Shown here one piece after another: positions 42,315 through 50,261 of a DNA stretch of 64,000 nucleotides. Numbering within the stretch: position 1 is the first letter of the stretch; each line of letters begins with the position of its first letter. This DNA is from Caballeronia sp. NK8 (GTDB taxonomy: Bacteria; Pseudomonadota; Gammaproteobacteria; Burkholderiales; Burkholderiaceae). The position numbers were made by a program, and so were the translations under genes. Where the stretch lies: contig NZ_AP024325.1 of assembly GCF_018408855.1 (NCBI RefSeq), positions 62,001-126,000 of the forward strand, written 5' to 3'. The notes beneath the pieces were generated by a model. It saw only the letters and a program-made list of their open reading frames with translations. It ran no database searches and was not told the DNA's origin.

Positions 42315-43625
42315 ATGACCGACCGCGCCAACGCCGTTGACAGTCCGTACGCCGCAAGCGACGCACCCAAAGCCTCGTCCAAATCCAGCCGCGCCGTCAC
42401 TGCCGCGGTCGTCGGCAATATCCTCGAATGGTTCGATTTCGGTACCTACGCATTCCTCGCGACCGTCATCGCCAAAGTCATGTTCCCCACTGGCGACGAC
42501 TTCGCCGCCATGCTCGGCACCTTCGGCGCGTTCGGCCTCGGCTTCGCCGCGCGCCCGCTCGGTGCGATCATCTTCGGCTGGCTCGGCGACAAGAAAGGCC
42601 GCAAGTGGACGCTTACCTTCGTCATGCCGCTGATGGCCGCCGCCACGCTCTTCATGGCGCTGTTGCCGACGTATGCGTCGATCGGCATCTGGGCGCCGAT
42701 TCTGCTGGTCGCCGCGCGCATGCTGCAGGGCATTTCCGTCGGCGGCGAGCTGGGCAACGCGGTCGCGTTTCTCGTCGAATGGGCGCCGCCGAACAAGCGT
42801 GGCTTCTACGGCAGCTTCCAGCAATGCAGCACGCTCGGCGGCATGCTGCTCGGCTCGGGCGCGGCCGCGCTCATGACCACGCTGCTCAGCCAGCAGGCCA
42901 TGCTCGACTGGGGCTGGCGCGTGCCGTTCATCGTCGGTGCGATCGTGATCGGGCCGATCGGCTGGATCATCCGCAAGCGCAGCGAGGAAACGCCGGTCTA
43001 CCAGAGCGCCACTGACGAAGCGCCCAAGGTCAAAGGCCGCGCACCCGCGCTGCTCGGCCTGCAGGCCTGCGGGCTCGTGATCGTGTGGACGGTGTCGCTC
43101 TATGTGCTGCTCAACTACCTGCCGTCGTTCACGACGAAGTACGTCGGCATGAACGCATCGACGGCGCTGTGGCTCAACACGGCGGGCCTGATTGTGATGA
43201 CGGCATCGATTCCGTTCTGGGGCGCGGCCTCGGACCGCTTCGGCCGCAAGCCGATCTATACGATCGGCTGCATCGCGTTCCTCGTGCTGCCGTATCCGAT
43301 CTTCCATCTGATGCTCGAATACAAATCGGCGGCGATCGTCGGCGCGGTGCAGGTGCTGGGCGGTGTGATCATCGGCATCTTCTCGGGCGTCGGGCCCGCC
43401 GTGCTCTCCGAACTCTTTCCGACGAAAATCCGCACGACGTGGATGTCGATCGGCTACGGCATCGCCAACGCGGTGTTCGGCGGTTTCGCGCCGATGATCT
43501 CCATCGCGCTCATCAAGGCGACGGGCTCGCCGCTTTCGCCGGCGTACTTCGTGATGCTCGCCGCGCTGCTCTCGACTTTCACGGTCTTCACCATCAAGGA
43601 GACGGCGCACGCGCCGCTGCAATAA
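42315..43625 (+). CDS. MHS-family MFS transporter, probable hydroxyproline permease
   Basis: A 436-residue metabolite:H+ symporter. ATG with GAGGGAG upstream. NILEWFDFGTYAFLATVIAK is the MHS helix 1 motif; GFAARPLGAIIFGWLGDKKG the loop 2/3 signature; RMLQGISVGGELGNAVAF helix 4; SEETPVYQ the central motif. ProP-like MHS proteins move proline, betaine and organic acids. It lies 2 bp before the racemase-family gene at 43628 and heads the hydroxyproline catabolic operon, so hydroxyproline is the likely substrate, by context. Confidence 0.87.
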   Translation: MTDRANAVDSPYAASDAPKASSKSSRAVTAAVVGNILEWFDFGTYAFLATVIAKVMFPTGDDFAAMLGTFGAFGLGFAARPLGAIIFGWLGDKKGRKWTLTFVMPLMAAATLFMALLPTYASIGIWAPILLVAARMLQGISVGGELGNAVAFLVEWAPPNKRGFYGSFQQCSTLGGMLLGSGAAALMTTLLSQQAMLDWGWRVPFIVGAIVIGPIGWIIRKRSEETPVYQSATDEAPKVKGRAPALLGLQACGLVIVWTVSLYVLLNYLPSFTTKYVGMNASTALWLNTAGLIVMTASIPFWGAASDRFGRKPIYTIGCIAFLVLPYPIFHLMLEYKSAAIVGAVQVLGGVIIGIFSGVGPAVLSELFPTKIRTTWMSIGYGIANAVFGGFAPMISIALIKATGSPLSPAYFVMLAALLSTFTVFTIKETAHAPLQ

Positions 43626-43627
43626 TC

Positions 43628-44695
43628 ATGCGCTGGAACCGAACGCTCACAGTAGTGAACTGCCACGCCGAAGGCGAAGTCGGCAACGTGGTGACGGGCG
43701 GCGTCTTCGACGTACCCGGCGCGACGATGTTCGACAAGATGATGCATCTCGAAGAAGTGCGCGACGACCTGCGCCGCATCTGCATCTTCGAGCCGCGCGG
43801 CTCGGCCAATCAGACGGTGAACTTTCTGCTGCCCGCAACCGACCCGCGCGCGCAAATGGGCTATGTGATCGCCGAATCGACCGAATATCCGGCGATGTCC
43901 GGCTCGAACACGATGTGCGTGGCGACCGTGCTGCTCGAAACCGGCATCCTGCCGATGGTCGAGCCCGTCACCGAGCTCGTGCTCGAAGCGCCGGCCGGGC
44001 TGATTCATCTGCGCTGCGCGTGCGCGAATGGCAAGGTCACGAAGGTCGAGTTCACCAATCAGCCCGCCTTCGCGAATCATCTCGACAGGACGATCGAAGT
44101 GGAAGGCATCGGCAGCCTGACTGTCGATGTCGGATATGGCGGCATGACGTATGTGATCGTCGATGCAGAAAAACTCGGCTTTCAGATCACGCCCGATGAA
44201 GCGCGCGAACTGTGCGAACTCGGGCAGGTCATCAAGGCCGCCGCGGCGGAGCAGTTGCCGTCGCCGCATCCGTTGAATCCGCTCATCAAGGGCATCACGA
44301 TGACCGAGTTCGTCGGGCCGCTCTCGCGCGAGAACGGCGTGCTGAAATCGCGCAACACGGTGATCGTGTCGCCGGGTCGCTGCGACCGTTCGCCGTGCGG
44401 CACGGGCACGTCCGCGCGGCTCGCGGTGATGCACGCCAAGGGACTGATCGACGTGGGCGAGACCTTCCTGCACGAGTCGATCATCGGGTCGATCTTCGAG
44501 AGCCGCATCGAATCGGTCACGCGCCTGGGCGATGTGCCCGCAATCGTGCCCGTCGTATCCGGCCAGGCGTGGATCACCGCGATATCGCAAGTCGGCGTCG
44601 ATCCGACCGATCGCTTCCAGACCGGCTTCACGCTCGCGGATACGTGGTGCGAAGCCGTCGACGACAAGCTCATCAAGTCGCGCGCGAGTTCATGA
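43628..44695 (+). CDS. proline-racemase-superfamily protein, Ser/Cys active site
   Basis: A 355-residue member of the proline racemase superfamily. NCHAEGEVGNVVTGG is the N-terminal signature and DRSPCGTGTSARLA the second catalytic block with Cys257. The first catalytic Cys, normally in MCGHG, is replaced: here it reads MSGSN with Ser91. This Ser/Cys pairing is known in part of the family and can mean a hydroxyproline epimerase or a trans-3-hydroxyproline dehydratase; I cannot decide which. It differs from the paralogue at 46854, which has Cys/Cys. The next gene starts within its stop (ATGA). Confidence 0.82.
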   Translation: MRWNRTLTVVNCHAEGEVGNVVTGGVFDVPGATMFDKMMHLEEVRDDLRRICIFEPRGSANQTVNFLLPATDPRAQMGYVIAESTEYPAMSGSNTMCVATVLLETGILPMVEPVTELVLEAPAGLIHLRCACANGKVTKVEFTNQPAFANHLDRTIEVEGIGSLTVDVGYGGMTYVIVDAEKLGFQITPDEARELCELGQVIKAAAAEQLPSPHPLNPLIKGITMTEFVGPLSRENGVLKSRNTVIVSPGRCDRSPCGTGTSARLAVMHAKGLIDVGETFLHESIIGSIFESRIESVTRLGDVPAIVPVVSGQAWITAISQVGVDPTDRFQTGFTLADTWCEAVDDKLIKSRASS

Positions 44696-45939
44696 GCATG
44701 ACGGGCGAAGAAATCGCGGATGTCGTCGTGATCGGCGCGGGCATCGTCGGGCTGGCTTGCGCGTGGGCGGCGCTGCGCGATGGCGCGCGCGTGACCGTGA
44801 TCGATCGGGATTTCGAAGGCGATCGCGCATCGCACGGCAACGCGGGCGGCATCGCGGTCACGGAGAGCACGCCGATCGCCGTGCATGGCATGTTCACGAA
44901 GGCCGCGAAATGGCTGATGGACCCGCTCGGCCCGCTCGCGCTCGACTGGAAGCATCTGCCGAAGGCGCTGCCGTGGTTCATGGCGTTTCGGCGCGCGAGC
45001 GAGCCGGCCCGTTTTCAGGCGATATCGCATGCGCTCGCGTTGCTGAACAACCGCGTCTACGACGACATCCTGCCGATGTTCGACGATATCGGCGCAAGCG
45101 CGATGCACTACCGGCGCGGCGCGCTGACCGTCTATGAAACCGATGCAGCCTTCGCCGCCGATCAGGCCGAATGGATGTTCAAGCGCGAACTCGGCGCGCG
45201 CTGGCACGCGCTGAACGCGCAGCAGGTGCGCGAATGCGAGCCGTCGCTCGCGCCCGGGTTCCGGCATGGCGTATTTCTCGACGACTGGTCGCATATCGGC
45301 GATCCGCGCCGCATCGTCACGCTGTTGCGCGAGCGCGTGCGTGCGCTCGGTGCGCGCTTCGTGACGGGCGTCGCGCGTGCGATCGAATCATCGGATACGG
45401 TCTTGCTTGCGGACGGCAACCGCGTGAAAGGACGACGCATCGTGATCGCGGCCGGCGCGTGGTCGGCGGCACTGGCGAAGTCCATCGGCGATAGCGTGTT
45501 GCTCGAAAGCGAGCGCGGCTATAACGCGACGCTGCCGAAACACGGCATCGAACTGACGCGCGAAGTGATCTTCGCTGAGCGCAAGTTCGTTGCGACGCCG
45601 CTCGATGTGGGCTTGCGCATCGGTGGCGCGGCGGAGTTCGCGGGCATCGATGCGCCGCCGAATTATCGTCGCAGCGATGCATTGCTCGCGCTCGGCAAGC
45701 GCTTCATTCCGGGCATCGACGATAGGGACGCGGCGAAATGGATGGGCCATCGCCCCGCGACGCCCGATTCGTTGCCGGTGATCGGCGCATCGCCGCGCAT
45801 GTCATCGGTCGTTTATGCATTCGGACACGGTCATCTCGGCTTGACGCAATCCGCAACCACCGCCGCGCTCGTCGCCGATGTACTCGCGGGCCGCACGCCG
45901 CGCGTGCCGCTCGCGCCTTATTCGATTGCGCGTTTCTAA
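44692..45939 (+). CDS. FAD-dependent D-amino-acid (D-hydroxyproline) oxidoreductase
   Basis: A 415-residue flavoenzyme of the DadA/glycine-oxidase (DAO) family. DVVVIGAGIVGLACAWAAL at about 10-28 is the FAD motif; SHGNAGGIAVTES the second FAD contact typical of DadA; VIAAGAWSA the third; GHGHLGLTQSATTA at the end. In hydroxyproline catabolism this type of enzyme oxidises cis-4-hydroxy-D-proline, the epimerase product, to pyrroline-4-hydroxy-2-carboxylate. Its start overlaps the previous stop (ATGA) and the deaminase gene follows by 15 bp. Confidence 0.88.
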   Translation: MSMTGEEIADVVVIGAGIVGLACAWAALRDGARVTVIDRDFEGDRASHGNAGGIAVTESTPIAVHGMFTKAAKWLMDPLGPLALDWKHLPKALPWFMAFRRASEPARFQAISHALALLNNRVYDDILPMFDDIGASAMHYRRGALTVYETDAAFAADQAEWMFKRELGARWHALNAQQVRECEPSLAPGFRHGVFLDDWSHIGDPRRIVTLLRERVRALGARFVTGVARAIESSDTVLLADGNRVKGRRIVIAAGAWSAALAKSIGDSVLLESERGYNATLPKHGIELTREVIFAERKFVATPLDVGLRIGGAAEFAGIDAPPNYRRSDALLALGKRFIPGIDDRDAAKWMGHRPATPDSLPVIGASPRMSSVVYAFGHGHLGLTQSATTAALVADVLAGRTPRVPLAPYSIARF

Positions 45940-45954
45940 ATTGGAGGAGCAACC

Positions 45955-46857
45955 ATGCAAGTGAACTGGAAAGGCGTATTCCCCGCCGTCACGACGAAGC
46001 TTAAACAGGACGGCTCGCTCGATCGCGACGTCATCGTGAGCGGCCTGAACCGTCTGATCGATAACGGCGTCGGCGGTGTCGTGATGATGGGCATGGTCGG
46101 CGAGAATGCGCAGCTCACGCCGGAAGAGAAGCGCACGGTGCTGAAGATCGCTGTCGAAACGGTGAAGGGACGCGTACCCGTCATCTCCGGTCTCGCGGAA
46201 CTGAACACGGCCAACGCGATGCAATTCGCAAAGGACGCCGAAACAATCGGCGTACAGGGCCTGATGGTGTTTCCGGGCCTGACGTATCGCTCGGACGATC
46301 GCGAGACCGTCGAATACTATCGGTCGATCGCGCGTTCGACGAAGCTCGGCCTGATGATCTACAACAATCCGCGCGGCTATGGCGTCGACATGCGTCCTGA
46401 TCTGCTCGCGCAACTCGCCGATGAAGCGAACGTCGTCGCGATCAAGGAAGAGACCTACGACACGACGCGCGTCACCGACCTCTACACACGCTTCGGCGAG
46501 CGCTTCGTTGTGTTCTGCGGCGTCGATGATCTGATCGTGGAATCCGTCGCACTCGGCGTGACAGGCTGGGTCTCGGGCATGGCGAACGCGATGCCGAAGG
46601 AATCCGTCGATCTGCTGAACTACGCGGTCAATGGCGAATACGACAAGGCGCGCGCGCTGTATCGCGCGTTGATCGACCTGTTCCATCTCGACACGCATGT
46701 GAAGCTCGTGCAATACATCAAGCTCGCGGAAAACATCACGGCGGGTTATCCGGAATACGTGAAGGCGCCGCGCCTGATGCTCGAAGGCGAAGAGCGGCAG
46801 CGGACCATCGAGATCGTCGAGAAGGCGATTGCCAACGTGCGGGCGCTTGCGCAATGA
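45955..46857 (+). CDS. DapA-family pyrroline-4-hydroxy-2-carboxylate deaminase
   Basis: A 300-residue TIM-barrel aldolase/lyase of the DapA family. GGAGG lies just upstream of the ATG. MMGMVGENAQLTPEEKRTVL corresponds to the substrate loop with the family Gly-x-Gly-Glu; Tyr in MIYNNPRGYG and Schiff-base Lys164 in VAIKEET are the catalytic residues. In operons with hydroxyproline epimerase and D-hydroxyproline oxidase, this subfamily (LhpC/HypD) deaminates and dehydrates the pyrroline to 2-oxoglutarate semialdehyde. The gene overlaps the epimerase start by four bases. Confidence 0.87.
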   Translation: MQVNWKGVFPAVTTKLKQDGSLDRDVIVSGLNRLIDNGVGGVVMMGMVGENAQLTPEEKRTVLKIAVETVKGRVPVISGLAELNTANAMQFAKDAETIGVQGLMVFPGLTYRSDDRETVEYYRSIARSTKLGLMIYNNPRGYGVDMRPDLLAQLADEANVVAIKEETYDTTRVTDLYTRFGERFVVFCGVDDLIVESVALGVTGWVSGMANAMPKESVDLLNYAVNGEYDKARALYRALIDLFHLDTHVKLVQYIKLAENITAGYPEYVKAPRLMLEGEERQRTIEIVEKAIANVRALAQ

Positions 46858-47852
46858 AATCCACGTTCTTCTGCATCGACGGACACACCTGCGGCAATCC
46901 GGTGCGCGTGGTCGCGGGTGGCGCGCCGCCGCTCGAAGGCGCGAACATGATCGAGCGCCGCGCGCATTTTCTGCGCGAGTTCGACTGGATCCGCACCGCA
47001 CTGATGTTCGAGCCGCGCGGGCACGAAGTGATGTCCGGCAGCATCCTCTATCCACCGACGCGCCCCGACTGCGATCTCGCGATTCTCTTCATCGAAGTGA
47101 GCGGCTGCCTGCCGATGTGCGGACACGGCACCATCGGCACGGTGACGACGGCAATCGAACACGGGCTCGTGCGGCCGCGCGAGCCCGGCGTGCTGCGGCT
47201 CGATACGCCAGCGGGTCTCGTCGTCGCGCGATATCGGATGAATGGCGAGCATGTGGATTCGGTGCAGCTCGTCAACGTGCCTTCGTTCCTGCATTCGCGG
47301 GATTTGTCCGTCGAAGTCGAAGGACTCGGCGAAATTCAATTCGATGTCGCGTATGGCGGCAACTTCTATGCGATCGTCGAGCCGCAGCGCAACTATGAAG
47401 GCTTGCATGCGCTGAAGCCTTCCGACATCCAGCGCCTGAGTCCCCTGCTGCGCCAGAAGGCGAACGAGAAGTACACGTTCGTGCATCCGGAGAATGACGC
47501 GATATGCGGCCTGAGTCACGTCATGTGGACCGGCGAGCCGACCGTGGAAGGCGCGAGCGCGCGCAACGCGGTGTTCTACGGCGACAAGGCCATCGATCGC
47601 TCGCCATGCGGCACGGGCACCTCGGCGCGCATGGCGCAGCGCGTCGCGAAAGGGCAGTTGAAGATCGGCGAGCGCTTCGTGCACGAGAGCATCATCGGCA
47701 CCTTGTTCGAAGGCGTGCCGATGGAAGCGGCGCGCGTCGGCGATTACGAGGCGATCGTACCGGCCATCGAAGGCTGGGCGCGCGTGACAGGCCACAACAC
47801 GATTTTCGTCGATGACCGCGATCCGCTCGCACACGGATTCCTGCTGAAATAA
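46854..47852 (+). CDS. lhpA: 4-hydroxyproline 2-epimerase
   Basis: A 332-residue proline-racemase-superfamily enzyme with both catalytic cysteines: Cys89 in PMCGHGT and Cys252 in DRSPCGTGTSA. FCIDGHTCGNPVRVV is the N-terminal signature and FEPRGHEVMSGS the conserved Arg/Gly block. The spacing and context (oxidase, deaminase) fit 4-hydroxyproline epimerase, which turns trans-4-hydroxy-L-proline into cis-4-hydroxy-D-proline as the first step. It starts inside the deaminase stop (ATGA). Confidence 0.9.
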   Translation: MKSTFFCIDGHTCGNPVRVVAGGAPPLEGANMIERRAHFLREFDWIRTALMFEPRGHEVMSGSILYPPTRPDCDLAILFIEVSGCLPMCGHGTIGTVTTAIEHGLVRPREPGVLRLDTPAGLVVARYRMNGEHVDSVQLVNVPSFLHSRDLSVEVEGLGEIQFDVAYGGNFYAIVEPQRNYEGLHALKPSDIQRLSPLLRQKANEKYTFVHPENDAICGLSHVMWTGEPTVEGASARNAVFYGDKAIDRSPCGTGTSARMAQRVAKGQLKIGERFVHESIIGTLFEGVPMEAARVGDYEAIVPAIEGWARVTGHNTIFVDDRDPLAHGFLLK

Positions 47853-47868
47853 CGCGAGAGATCAAGCC

Positions 47869-49116
47869 ATGCTGATACTGAAAAACGCCCGCGTGCTCGA
47901 CGCCGATCACGAACGCGACGACGGCCGCTATTCGATCGTGATCGACGGCGACACGATTCGCGATGTCACGCGCGAACCGGTGCAGGCGAGCGACGCGCAG
48001 GTCATCGATGTCGGCGATAAGACGGTGATGCCCGGCATGATCGATTGTCATGTGCATGTGATCGCGTCGGTCGCGCATCTCGGCAACAACAGCCGCTTGC
48101 CGAACACGTTCGCCGTGCTGCGCGCGGTGCCGATTCTCGCGGGTATGCTGAATCGCGGCTTCACGACCGTGCGCGATGCGGGCGGCGCGGATTACGCGCT
48201 GTCGCGTGCGATCGAAGAAGGCGTGATCGCGGGGCCGCGTTTGTTCGTCGCGGGCAAGGCGCTTTCGCAGACGGGCGGCCACGGCGATTTCCGCGAGCGT
48301 TACGACAACTCGGACCCGGACCCGTGCGGCTGCAATCGCAACATGGGGGCGATCGGGCGCGTGGTCGATGGCGTTGATGAAATGCGCCGTGCCGTGCGCG
48401 AGGAAATGCGCGCGGGCGCGCATCACATCAAGATCATGGCGTCGGGCGGCGTGGCTTCGCCGACCGATCCCATCGGCAACCTGCAATTCTCCGTCGATGA
48501 AGTGAAGGCCGCCGTCGAGGAAGCGCAATCGCATCAGACCTACGTGATGGCGCATGCCTACACCGCGAAGGCGATTGCGCGCGTGGTCAGACTCGGCGTG
48601 CGTACGATCGAGCACGGCAATCTGATCGACGAAGAAACCGCAGACGTGATGGCCGAGCACGACGCCTATGCAGTGCCGACGCTCGTCACGTATGACGCGA
48701 TGTCGAAAGTCGGCGCGCAGATGGGCCTCGCGAAAGACACGCTCGACAAGAACGAGTCGGTGCGCAAGCGCGGGCTCGAAGCGCTTGCGATGCTGCATGC
48801 GCGCGGCGTGAAGATGGGCCTCGGCACCGATCTGCTCGGCGACATGCATCAGTATCAGAGCGATGAGCTGTCGATCCGCGCGGAGATCGTCGGCGCGTTC
48901 GAGGCCATTCGTCAGGCGACCGCCATTGGCGCGGAGATCGTCAACATGAAGGGCAAGCTTGGCGTCGTCGCGGCGGGCGCGTATGCGGATTTGCTCGTCG
49001 TGGATGGCGATCCGCTCAAGGATATCCGCGTGCTGACCGGGCAGGGCGAGCGCATCGCCGGCGTGATGAAGAATGGCGCGTGGGTGCGTGCTACGATGCC
49101 GCAACATCATAGATAA
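47869..49116 (+). CDS. amidohydrolase, prolidase-type (COG1228)
   Basis: A 415-residue metal-dependent hydrolase. DCHVHV is the first His pair, HHIKIMASGGV carries the bridging carboxylated Lys, VMAHAYT and TIEHGN the next His residues, GLGTDLLGD the final Asp. ADLLVVDGDPLKD closes the small domain. This branch includes Xaa-Pro dipeptidases, so the enzyme may free proline or hydroxyproline from collagen-type dipeptides, matching the rest of the operon. It starts 16 bp after the epimerase and its far end lies 7 bp before the GntR gene. Confidence 0.85.
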   Translation: MLILKNARVLDADHERDDGRYSIVIDGDTIRDVTREPVQASDAQVIDVGDKTVMPGMIDCHVHVIASVAHLGNNSRLPNTFAVLRAVPILAGMLNRGFTTVRDAGGADYALSRAIEEGVIAGPRLFVAGKALSQTGGHGDFRERYDNSDPDPCGCNRNMGAIGRVVDGVDEMRRAVREEMRAGAHHIKIMASGGVASPTDPIGNLQFSVDEVKAAVEEAQSHQTYVMAHAYTAKAIARVVRLGVRTIEHGNLIDEETADVMAEHDAYAVPTLVTYDAMSKVGAQMGLAKDTLDKNESVRKRGLEALAMLHARGVKMGLGTDLLGDMHQYQSDELSIRAEIVGAFEAIRQATAIGAEIVNMKGKLGVVAAGAYADLLVVDGDPLKDIRVLTGQGERIAGVMKNGAWVRATMPQHHR

Positions 49117-49123
49117 GCATCGA

Positions 49124-49840
49124 ATGAAGCACATGCCTCCGGTCGCCGCTAAATCCCGTCGAACAGAAACGCCGAACGCGAGCGATTCCGCGCACAGGAT
49201 CGTGCGCACGACCACGGTCGAGCTCGTCACGACCGCGATCCGGCAACGCATTCTCTCGGGCGATCTCGCGCCCGGCGAAGTGCTGCGTCAGGAAGCGCTC
49301 GCCGACGAACTCGGCGTGAGCCGCGTGCCGATCCGCGAAGCGATCACGCGTCTCACCGGCGAGGGCTTGCTGACCAAGGTGCCGCATCGCGGCGCGTATG
49401 TCGCCGAGCTGTCGATAGAAGAAGTGCAGGAGACGTTCGAGATTCGCTTGCGGCTGGAGCCGTGGCTATTCTCGCAGGCGATTCCGCATATCACCGATGC
49501 CGAAATCGCGAAGGCCGAAAAGCTCGTCAACGAGATGGATCACGCGGATTCGGGCGTCTGGGGGCAACTGAACTGGCGGCTGCACGAAACGCTGTATCTG
49601 CCGGCGCGGCGCGATATCACGTTGCAGATGCTGCGCGGCCTGCACGATCGCAGCGACCGCTATTTCCGCTTTCAGGTCGTGCAGGTGCCGATCCGCGAGC
49701 AGTCGCATGAAGAGCACATGAGCCTGATCGATGCATGCAGGAAGCGCGATCCGAAGCTCGGCGCGAAGCTGCTCGAGCAGCACGTGAAGACGGCGGGGCA
49801 GCAGATCATCTCGGTGGTCGAGACGATCATGGCGCGATGA
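49124..49840 (+). CDS. GntR-family regulator (FadR/FCD subfamily)
   Basis: A 238-residue repressor-type regulator. The GntR winged HTH is at about 25-90 (ILSGDLAPGEVLRQEALADE, VSRVPIREAITRLTGEGLL, then the wing VPHRGAYVAEL). The C-terminal helical FCD effector domain has ETFEIRLRLEPWLF and metal-type His/Asp residues (LNWRLHETLY; HMSLIDACRKRD). The ATG at 49124 or another three codons later could be the start. As the last gene of the operon it presumably controls the hydroxyproline genes; its 3' end overlaps the aconitase X small-subunit gene by 14 bp. Confidence 0.88.
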   Translation: MKHMPPVAAKSRRTETPNASDSAHRIVRTTTVELVTTAIRQRILSGDLAPGEVLRQEALADELGVSRVPIREAITRLTGEGLLTKVPHRGAYVAELSIEEVQETFEIRLRLEPWLFSQAIPHITDAEIAKAEKLVNEMDHADSGVWGQLNWRLHETLYLPARRDITLQMLRGLHDRSDRYFRFQVVQVPIREQSHEEHMSLIDACRKRDPKLGAKLLEQHVKTAGQQIISVVETIMAR

Positions 49841-50261
49841 CGCGCAGCGTCGCGGGCTGCGTTGCGTCGCGTGCGTCGATTTCGATGTGAGCATCGGTCG
49901 CAGCGAGTTGCGCGAACGCGGCTTCATCGACCATCACGACCGGCACGTTCGACGCATACAGTTCATTCGCGACGATCGCGCCAATCGACAGAATCAGATC
50001 GCGCTCCGTCAGCACGATGCCCGCCGGTCCCGTGCCGTTGCGCAACGCTTCGGCGAGCACGCTGCTGCTCGAACTCGATCCGCGCGCACGCGGCATCACC
50101 AGAATGCGCGACGCGAGACGCTGCCCGTGACCGGCATGCGTGGCATCGACGATCACGCCGCGTTGCGCGTCGTAGCCACCCCAGAAGCTGAGCGGCGGCA
50201 ACGCGATGCCCGCAGCGCGCGCGTGGCCCGGAACGAGCGTGACGGCCTCAAACGTATTCAT
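49827..50261 (-). CDS. aconitase X swivel-domain (small) subunit
   Basis: A 144-residue protein matching the DUF126/AcnX small subunit: VPGHARAAGIALPPLSFWGG, then DAQRGVIVDATHAGHGQRLA, ILVMPRARGSSSSSSVLAEA and the GPAGIVL strand. The Ser-rich loop is the substrate-carboxylate binding site of the swivel domain. With the large subunit at 50248 (14-bp overlap) it would form a two-subunit aconitase X, shown in other bacteria to be cis-3-hydroxy-L-proline dehydratase. Convergent with the GntR gene. Confidence 0.85.
   Translation of the reverse strand: MNTFEAVTLVPGHARAAGIALPPLSFWGGYDAQRGVIVDATHAGHGQRLASRILVMPRARGSSSSSSVLAEALRNGTGPAGIVLTERDLILSIGAIVANELYASNVPVVMVDEAAFAQLAATDAHIEIDARDATQPATLRVIAP

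Noticed and set aside
41496..43622. 708-codon minus-strand frame
   Set aside because: Runs opposite the metzincin and MHS transporter genes; Arg/Asp/His-rich shadow.
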